Part shown: piece after piece, positions 1 through 4,620 of the stretch
Layout: every line of letters starts with the position of its first letter
Position numbering within the stretch: position 1 is the first letter of the stretch
Origin: Bryobacterales bacterium
Lineage (GTDB): Bacteria > Acidobacteriota > Terriglobia > Bryobacterales > Bryobacteraceae
Length of the DNA: 5,730 nt
Assembly: GCA_003487005.1 (NCBI GenBank)
Contig: DNFG01000021.1
Coordinates: forward strand, 1 to 5,730
Direction of reading: 5' to 3'
Position numbers and translations under genes: made by a program
The notes under the pieces: model-generated
The model's database searches: none
The model's input: only the letters and a program-made list of their open reading frames with translations
What the model was told of the DNA's origin: nothing

Positions 1-4
1 GAGT

Positions 5-1219
5 TTATTGGAGGATGACTTTCTGGCCTTCGCCGAGTCCGGCGACGAGTTCGGTTTTGACGCCGTTGGAGATGCCGAGCTGAATATCGAGCTTGCGGCG
101 GCCTTTTTCCTGGGCGGGGTCGGGGACTTCGACGGAGGCTTTGCGCTGCTTGTCATAGATGACGGCGGCTTCGGGGATGAGGAGGACGCCAGGTTTTTCC
201 TCGAGGATAATTTCGGCGTTGGCGCTCATGTTGGCTTTGAGTTCGCGGCCGGGATTGGCGATGGAGACCTGGACTTCGAAGGTGGTGACGTTTTCCTTTT
301 CGACGCCGAGAGGGGAGATTTTGTAGACTCTTCCGGCGAATTTTCGGTCACGGAAGCTTTCGACGACGATGCGGGCGGTCTGGCCGATGTACACCTTACC
401 AACATCGGCCTGATCGACTTTGCCGCGGACGAAGACGTCACTGACGTCGCCGAGAGTGAAGATGGGCTGGGCCTGTGAGCCGACGACGAGGATGGAGGAG
501 ACGGCGTTGCCGACTTCGACATTGCGAGAGAGGACGAGACCGTCAATGGGGCTGACGATGGTGGCGTTGCGGAGGTCCTCCTCGGCGCGTTCGAGCATGG
601 CCTTGGCCTGGGCGACCTGGGCCTTGGCGCGGGTGATATCGGCGCGAGCCACGGCGAGGTTGGAGGTGGCGGACATCTGCTTATTGAGGGCCATCTGGTA
701 GATTTTCTCAGCATCCTCGACGACGGACTTAGCCATCAGCCCTTCCTTATAAAGCTGGTTGGCGCGGTCGAGAGAGAGCTTGAGGAAGGGGAGATCAGGG
801 CCCTGGGCATCGACGCGATTGCGCTCAAGCGAAGCGACGGCGGCGGTTTCGGCGGCTTCGGCCGCCTGAACATTGGCGCGGAGTTCGCGGACTCGGGCCT
901 GGAGATCTTCCTTGTCGAGTTCGACGAGGACCTGGCCGGTGCGGACGATGTCGCCATAGTCCACATGGATCTGCTTCACGATGCCGGAGGCCTTGGATTT
1001 GACCTCGACGGTGGAACGGGGTTCAATCTTGCCAGTGGCGACGACGCTGCGGGCGATGTCACCGCGCTCGATAGTGGCGAGTTTGTTGGGGTCGATCGCA
1101 TTGTTGGGCTTGAGGGCGCCGCGGACGGCGGCGCCGGCGCCGCCGAGGATGACGACGGTGATTCCGATCCAAAGCCACTTCCTTGATTTCCTGCGTCCGT
1201 TGCTGCCGTTCGTCGCCAT
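5..1219 (-). CDS. MacA/HlyD-type periplasmic adaptor subunit of an efflux transporter
   Basis: A complete 404-residue membrane-fusion (periplasmic adaptor) protein that would link an inner-membrane ABC or RND pump to an outer-membrane channel. A basic N-terminus (GRRKSRKW) precedes one membrane anchor at about residues 14-32. The first lipoyl/barrel-sandwich half lies at about 66-104 (GKIEPRSTVEVKSKASGIV). A long Ala/Glu/Arg-rich coiled-coil hairpin spans about 105-218. The second lipoyl half, with the family motif IVSPIDGLVL, is at about 221-240, followed by beta-barrel and membrane-proximal domains to the end. The length is slightly above E. coli MacA. The start is the ATG at 1217-1219; no strong Shine-Dalgarno is visible. 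The TAA stop is at 5-7, so any macB-like ATPase/permease would lie to the left, outside the window. It is divergent from the sulfatase. Codons end mainly in C, unlike the G-ending + strand genes. The family is secure; the cargo cannot be told. Confidence 0.93.
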   Translation of the reverse strand: MATNGSNGRRKSRKWLWIGITVVILGGAGAAVRGALKPNNAIDPNKLATIERGDIARSVVATGKIEPRSTVEVKSKASGIVKQIHVDYGDIVRTGQVLVELDKEDLQARVRELRANVQAAEAAETAAVASLERNRVDAQGPDLPFLKLSLDRANQLYKEGLMAKSVVEDAEKIYQMALNKQMSATSNLAVARADITRAKAQVAQAKAMLERAEEDLRNATIVSPIDGLVLSRNVEVGNAVSSILVVGSQAQPIFTLGDVSDVFVRGKVDQADVGKVYIGQTARIVVESFRDRKFAGRVYKISPLGVEKENVTTFEVQVSIANPGRELKANMSANAEIILEEKPGVLLIPEAAVIYDKQRKASVEVPDPAQEKGRRKLDIQLGISNGVKTELVAGLGEGQKVILQ

Positions 1220-1278
1220 GGTGCTGTTTCGCTGACCTCGCTGTTCAAGAGTAGATACGCAGGGGGGGGCGGCGGTGT

Positions 1279-1297
1279 TCCCGCAATCTTCGCGGGA
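1279..1297. repeat. inverted repeat TCCCGC-N7-GCGGGA, possible operator
   Basis: A perfect 6-bp inverted repeat with a 7-nt spacer. Its centre is about 30 bp upstream of the start site predicted from the extended -10 element at 1303-1311, so it covers the -35 region of the sulfatase promoter. That is a typical repressor or activator position. As RNA it could also form a small hairpin, but no U-tract follows in either direction, so a terminator is unlikely. The regulatory role is inferred from position only. Confidence 0.4.
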
Positions 1298-1302
1298 GGG
1301 CG

Positions 1303-1311
1303 TGATAGCAT
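1303..1311 (+). promoter_or_regulatory. extended -10-like promoter element for the sulfatase
   Basis: The bases TGATAGCAT match the extended -10 pattern TGnTAnnnT, with hexamer TAGCAT against TATAAT. Transcription would begin near 1317-1319, only a few bases before the ATG at 1322. No Shine-Dalgarno sequence precedes that ATG, which fits a nearly leaderless message. No good -35 is seen, as is usual for extended -10 promoters. The match is short and could be chance. Confidence 0.35.
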
Positions 1312-1321
1312 CGGCAGCATC

Positions 1322-2686
1322 ATGCTGAGCCGACGCGCGCTGTTGCAGATGTTACCGGCCGCCGGGATGGCGGCGCAGGGGGGGCGTCCGCCGAATGTGG
1401 TGGTGATTTTCGCGGACGACCTGGGCTATGGCGATGTGGGGTGTCAGGGGTCGAAGATCCGGACGCCGGCGATTGACGGGCTGGCGCGGGAGGGAATGCG
1501 GTTTACGCACGGGATTACGGCGAATCCGGTGTGTTCGCCATCGAGGGCGGGGCTGCTGACCGGGCGGTATCCGACGCGGTGCGGCGTGCCGAACGTGTTC
1601 TTTCCCCGGGATGAAAAGGGGATGAACCTGGACGAGCAGACGCTGGCGGAACTGCTGAAAGGGCGAGGGTACCGGACGGCGTGCGTGGGGAAGTGGCATC
1701 TGGGGCATCACAAGCCGTGGCTGCCGACGTCGCGGGGGTTTGACCGGTATTTCGGGATCCCGTATTCAAACGACATGAAGCCGGCGTGGCTGATGCGGGA
1801 TACAGAGGTGATCGAGGAAACGGCGGAGCAGACCACGTTGACGCGGCGGTACACGGAGGAGGCGGTGAAGTTCATCGGGGAGGCGGGGCGGGACCCGTTC
1901 TTTTTGTATATGCCGCACACGTTTCCACATATTCCGCTGTATGCATCGCCGGAGTTCCGGGGGAAGAGCCGGCACGGGATCTACGGGGATGTGGTGGAGG
2001 AACTGGACTGGAGCGTGGGGCAGGTATTGGGGGCGTTGAAGAAGGCGGGGGCGGAGCGGAACACGCTGGTGTTGTTCTCGTCAGACAACGGGCCGTGGTA
2101 TCAGGGCAGTTCGGGAGGACTGCGGGGACGGAAGGGGATGACGTGGGAAGGGGGTGTGCGGGTGCCGTTCATTGTGAGGTGGCCGGGGCGGGTGCCTCGG
2201 GGGCGGGTGTGCCATTCGCTGGTTTCGACGATGGACGTGGTGCCGACGGTGACGCGGCTGGCGGGGGCGGCGGCGCCGGCGAAGGCGGTGGATGGAGTGG
2301 ATATATTGCCATTGCTGACGGGGGAGCGGGCGGTGCTGGAGCGGGAGCCGGTGGTGTATTTTCACGGGCGGGATGTGCACGCGGCGCGATGGGGGAACTG
2401 GAAACTGCATTTTGCGCGGTCGAACGCGGAGATGTATAGCGCGGCGCCGGAGGGGGGACGGCGGAGTTTGCGGCTGTCGTCGCCGGAGTTATACAACCTG
2501 AAGTTGGATCCGGATGAATCGGCGGATGTGGCGGCCGAGAATCCGGGTGTGGTGGAGCAGATGAGCGCGTATGTGGAGAAGTTGATGGGGGGATTCCCGG
2601 AGGACATTCAGGCGGCGTGGCGGAGGTTGAAGGAGACGCCGGTGGCGCCGCGACCGGCGGGGACGTTTCCGGCGGCGGCGCGTTGA
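1322..2686 (+). CDS. secreted formylglycine-dependent sulfatase (arylsulfatase family)
   Basis: A type I sulfatase of 454 residues, hydrolysing a sulfate ester outside the cytoplasm. The N-terminus has a Tat-like RR leader (SRRALLQMLPAAGMAA), with probable cleavage near residues 18-21. Metal ligands D32/D33 sit in FADDLGYGD. The modification motif CSPSR at 71-75, followed by TGRYP, gives C71 as the formylglycine precursor. GKWHLG supplies K124 and H126. PHTFPHIP supplies H199 (and H203). SSDNG supplies D255/N256, and GLRGRKG supplies K271. The C-terminal ELYNLKLDPDE stretch near 389-399 is typical of the family. No catalytic residue is missing. C71 needs a formylglycine-generating enzyme, which is not in the window. 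The substrate (aryl or sugar sulfate) cannot be deduced. It ends 36 bp before the methyltransferase cassette and may be cotranscribed with it. Codons end strongly in G. Confidence 0.95.
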   Translation: MLSRRALLQMLPAAGMAAQGGRPPNVVVIFADDLGYGDVGCQGSKIRTPAIDGLAREGMRFTHGITANPVCSPSRAGLLTGRYPTRCGVPNVFFPRDEKGMNLDEQTLAELLKGRGYRTACVGKWHLGHHKPWLPTSRGFDRYFGIPYSNDMKPAWLMRDTEVIEETAEQTTLTRRYTEEAVKFIGEAGRDPFFLYMPHTFPHIPLYASPEFRGKSRHGIYGDVVEELDWSVGQVLGALKKAGAERNTLVLFSSDNGPWYQGSSGGLRGRKGMTWEGGVRVPFIVRWPGRVPRGRVCHSLVSTMDVVPTVTRLAGAAAPAKAVDGVDILPLLTGERAVLEREPVVYFHGRDVHAARWGNWKLHFARSNAEMYSAAPEGGRRSLRLSSPELYNLKLDPDESADVAAENPGVVEQMSAYVEKLMGGFPEDIQAAWRRLKETPVAPRPAGTFPAAAR

Positions 2687-2711
2687 TTCAACCCGGAGTT
2701 TCCGATACGCT
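2683..2711 (+). promoter_or_regulatory. possible promoter for the methyltransferase cassette
   Basis: TTGATT at 2683-2688 (4 of 6 bases of the -35 consensus) lies 17 bp from TACGCT at 2706-2711 (3 of 6 of the -10 consensus). Transcription would start around 2718, just before the ATG at 2723. The -35 overlaps the sulfatase stop codon. The score is modest and the gap is short, so read-through from the sulfatase is equally plausible. Confidence 0.25.
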
Positions 2712-2716
2712 TATCG
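2703..2716. repeat. short palindrome CGATA-N4-TATCG before the first methyltransferase
   Basis: A perfect 5-bp inverted repeat with a 4-nt spacer, in the 36-bp gap between the sulfatase and the URO-D gene. It ends 6 bp before the ATG at 2723 and overlaps the candidate -10 hexamer. It could be an operator or a small hairpin acting on translation initiation. It is short enough to be chance. Confidence 0.3.
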
Positions 2717-2722
2717 CAGGTT

Positions 2723-3979
2723 ATGCAAGAATCCCGCGCGCGAGTGGTGGCCGCGATAGAGAAGCGGCCGGGACCGGTGCCAGTGGACTTCGGGTCCACG
2801 GCGGTGACGGGTGTGCACGTTTCGGTGGTGGCGGCATTGCGGGAGCACTTCGGGCTGGCGAAGGCGCCGGTGAAGGTGCATGAGCCGCTGCAGATGCTGG
2901 GGTGGCTGGACGAGGATCTGAAGCGGGCGATGGGGGTGGACGTGGAGGGGGCGTTCCGGGCGAAGAACGGGTTCGGGTTCGCGAACGAGGGGTGGAAGGA
3001 GTGGTCGTTCAACGGGTTGGACGTGCTGGTGCCGGGGCAGTTCAACACGACGGTGGACACGAACGGGGACATTCTGTTGTACCCGGAGGGTGATTTGCAG
3101 GCGGCGCCGTCGGGGCGGATGCCGAGGGGGTTTCACTTTTTCGACGCGATTATCCGGCAGAACCATTTTGATCCGGAGGATCTGGATCCGGAAGACAACT
3201 GCGAGGAGTTTCAGGCGATTTCGGAGAGGGATCTGGAGTATCTGGAGCGGGAGACGGCGCGGGCGGAGGCGACGGGGCGGTTTGTGATCGCGAACTTCGG
3301 GGGGACGTCGTTTGGGGATATCGCGCGGGTGCCAGCGACGCACATGAAGGATCCGCGGGGCATCCGGGACGTGACGGAGTGGTATATTTCGCTGCGGTCG
3401 CGGCGGGATTACGTGCACGCGGTGTTTGAGCGGGAGTGCGAGGTGGGGATCGCGAATCTGGAGCGGATTCATGAGCGAGTGGGTGCGCGGGTGGGGGCGC
3501 TGATGGTGTGCGGGACGGATTTCGGAACGCAGACGTCGGCATTTTGCTCGAAGGCGACGTTTGATGAGTTGTGGTTGCCATACTACCGGCGGGTGTGCGA
3601 GTGGGTCCACGAGAACACGAACTGGAAGTGTTTCAAGCATTCGTGCGGGAGCGTGGACCGGTTTATTCCGTCGTTCATCGAGGCGGGATTTGACATTCTG
3701 AATCCGGTGCAATGTTCGGCGGCGGGGATGGAAGCGGAGCATTTGAAGCGGGAGTATGGAGGGCGGATCGTGTTCTGGGGCGGGGGTGTGGACACGCAGC
3801 ACACGCTGCCGTTCGGGACGCCGGCGGAGGTGCGGGAGCAGGTGTTGAGCCGGTGCGAGGTGTTTGGGCGGGACGGTGGTTTCGTTTTCAATTCGATCCA
3901 CAACATACAGGCGGGGACGCCGGTGGCCAATGTGGTGGCGATGCTGGATGCAGTGCGCGAATTCAATGGACGGAGTTGA
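2723..3979 (+). CDS. URO-D superfamily corrinoid methyltransferase, MtaA/CmuA-like
   Basis: A 418-residue protein of the uroporphyrinogen decarboxylase superfamily, a TIM-barrel fold that includes zinc methyltransferases acting on corrinoid proteins. The start is typical: SRARVVAAIEKRPGPVPVDFG at residues 4-24. KCFKHSCGSVDRFIP holds the zinc pair H306 and C308. GFDILNPVQ follows at 322-330, then FWGGGVDTQHTLP at 351-363 and FVFNSIHNIQAGTP at 387-400. The N-terminal substrate-binding motif of true HemE is absent, so it is not a heme-pathway enzyme. Where MtaA/CmuA-type enzymes have a third zinc ligand, Cys, near the C-terminus, this protein has H393 in SIHN. It stands 5 bp before a corrinoid-protein gene. 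The likely role is moving a methyl group between an unknown donor and that corrinoid protein. The ATG at 2723 has only a weak CAGG nearby as ribosome site. Direction of transfer and substrate are unknown. Confidence 0.87.
   Translation: MQESRARVVAAIEKRPGPVPVDFGSTAVTGVHVSVVAALREHFGLAKAPVKVHEPLQMLGWLDEDLKRAMGVDVEGAFRAKNGFGFANEGWKEWSFNGLDVLVPGQFNTTVDTNGDILLYPEGDLQAAPSGRMPRGFHFFDAIIRQNHFDPEDLDPEDNCEEFQAISERDLEYLERETARAEATGRFVIANFGGTSFGDIARVPATHMKDPRGIRDVTEWYISLRSRRDYVHAVFERECEVGIANLERIHERVGARVGALMVCGTDFGTQTSAFCSKATFDELWLPYYRRVCEWVHENTNWKCFKHSCGSVDRFIPSFIEAGFDILNPVQCSAAGMEAEHLKREYGGRIVFWGGGVDTQHTLPFGTPAEVREQVLSRCEVFGRDGGFVFNSIHNIQAGTPVANVVAMLDAVREFNGRS
3972..3975 (+). promoter_or_regulatory. ribosome binding site for the corrinoid protein
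   Basis: GGAG lies 9 nt before the ATG at 3985, inside the last codons of the upstream gene. It supports this ATG as the start, although the reading frame is open far upstream (to about 3712) inside the preceding gene. It also suggests translational coupling. Confidence 0.6.
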
Positions 3980-3984
3980 ACAAG

Positions 3985-4620
3985 ATGGCCGAACTGAACC
4001 GACTGAATCAGGCGATACTCGAAGGCGACGCAAAGACGGCGGCGGCCGTGACGAGGGAGGCGCTGGACGGGGGCGTGGACCCGGTGGTGCTGATCCAGAA
4101 GCACATGGTGCCGGCGATGGACGAGGTGGGGCGGCTGTATGAAGCCGAGGAGTACTTCGTGCCGGAGTTGCTGCTGGCGGCGCGGGCGATGAAGGCGTCG
4201 CTGGAGTTGCTGAGACCGCTGCTGGCGGCGAGCGGGGCGGAGCCGGCGGGGCGGGTGGTGATCGGGACGGTGAAGGGGGATCTGCATGACATCGGGAAGA
4301 ACCTGGTGGGCTCGATGCTGGAGGGGGGCGGGTTTGAGGTGATCGATCTGGGGGCGGATGTGGCTCCGGACAAGTTCATCGAGGCGATTCAGACGCGCGG
4401 GGCGCGGATCGTGTGCCTGTCGGCGCTGTTGACGGTGACGATGCCGTCGATGAAGAAGACAATCGAGGCGCTGAAAGAGGCCGGGGTCCGGGATCAGGTA
4501 AAGGTGCTGGTGGGGGGAGCGCCGGTGACGCCGCAGTTCGCGGAGGAGATTGGCGCGGACGGCTACGGTGAGACGGCGAACGCAGCGGTAGCGCTGGCGC
4601 GACGGTTCAGCGGAGTGTGA
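3985..4620 (+). CDS. corrinoid (cobalamin-binding) methyltransferase protein, MtaC/MtbC/MttC type
   Basis: A 211-residue methyl-carrier protein that holds a corrinoid whose cobalt accepts and donates a methyl group. The N-terminal helical cap covers about residues 1-85, including the family stretch MDEVGRLYEAEEYFVPELLL at 45-64. A Rossmann-like B12 domain follows. DLHDIG at 99-104 is the DxHxxG motif, with H101 as the lower cobalt ligand. LSALLTVTM at 145-153 contains the SxL element, and VGGAPV at 177-181 is the GG loop. ADGYG at 191-195 completes the nucleotide-tail pocket. The length is normal for a stand-alone corrinoid protein. The ATG at 3985 is chosen for its GGAG site and because it matches the usual family N-terminus. 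The stop overlaps the next gene in GTGA. With URO-D proteins on both sides it is the probable shared carrier of the cassette. A reductive activator, needed in such systems, is not seen here. Confidence 0.95.
   Translation: MAELNRLNQAILEGDAKTAAAVTREALDGGVDPVVLIQKHMVPAMDEVGRLYEAEEYFVPELLLAARAMKASLELLRPLLAASGAEPAGRVVIGTVKGDLHDIGKNLVGSMLEGGGFEVIDLGADVAPDKFIEAIQTRGARIVCLSALLTVTMPSMKKTIEALKEAGVRDQVKVLVGGAPVTPQFAEEIGADGYGETANAAVALARRFSGV

Larger units (their letters stand above)
1220..1321. promoter_or_regulatory. divergent intergenic region between the efflux adaptor and the sulfatase
   Basis: About 100 bp that must hold both divergent promoters. Seen directly: a run of eight G at 1262-1269, a 6-bp inverted repeat at 1279-1297, and an extended -10-like element for the rightward gene at 1303-1311. 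For the leftward gene the best -10-like hexamer is TATCTA on the - strand (1257-1252), but no convincing -35 lies upstream of it, so that promoter is weakly supported. No small ORF or RNA gene is evident. Confidence 0.55.

Noticed and set aside
8..478. A 156-codon open frame on the + strand opposite the efflux adaptor
   Set aside because: It is a Gly/Asp/Phe-rich shadow of the lipoyl/barrel coding sequence with no family features. The - strand frame has clear adaptor motifs.
1279..1297. Rho-independent terminator
   Set aside because: The stem is only 6 bp, has no T-run on either side, and lies between divergent gene starts where no transcript should end.
1786..2439. A 217-codon + strand frame inside the sulfatase
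   Set aside because: It is Gly/Ala/Val-rich low-complexity sequence produced by a shifted reading of G-rich codons. The sulfatase frame carries H199, D255/N256 and K271 across the same bases.
2723..3979. Uroporphyrinogen decarboxylase (hemE) of heme synthesis
   Set aside because: The HemE N-terminal arginine motif is absent, the HxC zinc motif is present, and the gene is next to a corrinoid protein. Together these point to the methyltransferase branch of the superfamily.
3712..3984. An N-terminal extension of the corrinoid protein, as the frame is open from 3712
   Set aside because: The extension overlaps the end of the URO-D gene in another frame and is Gly-rich without motifs. The ATG at 3985 has a GGAG site and gives the normal family length.
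2711..4033. A 440-codon open frame on the - strand covering the whole first URO-D gene
   Set aside because: Its translation is dominated by Arg, Pro and His with no recognisable motif, and it lies exactly opposite a well-supported gene. The G-rich strand, with few TA-containing codons, explains the lack of stops.
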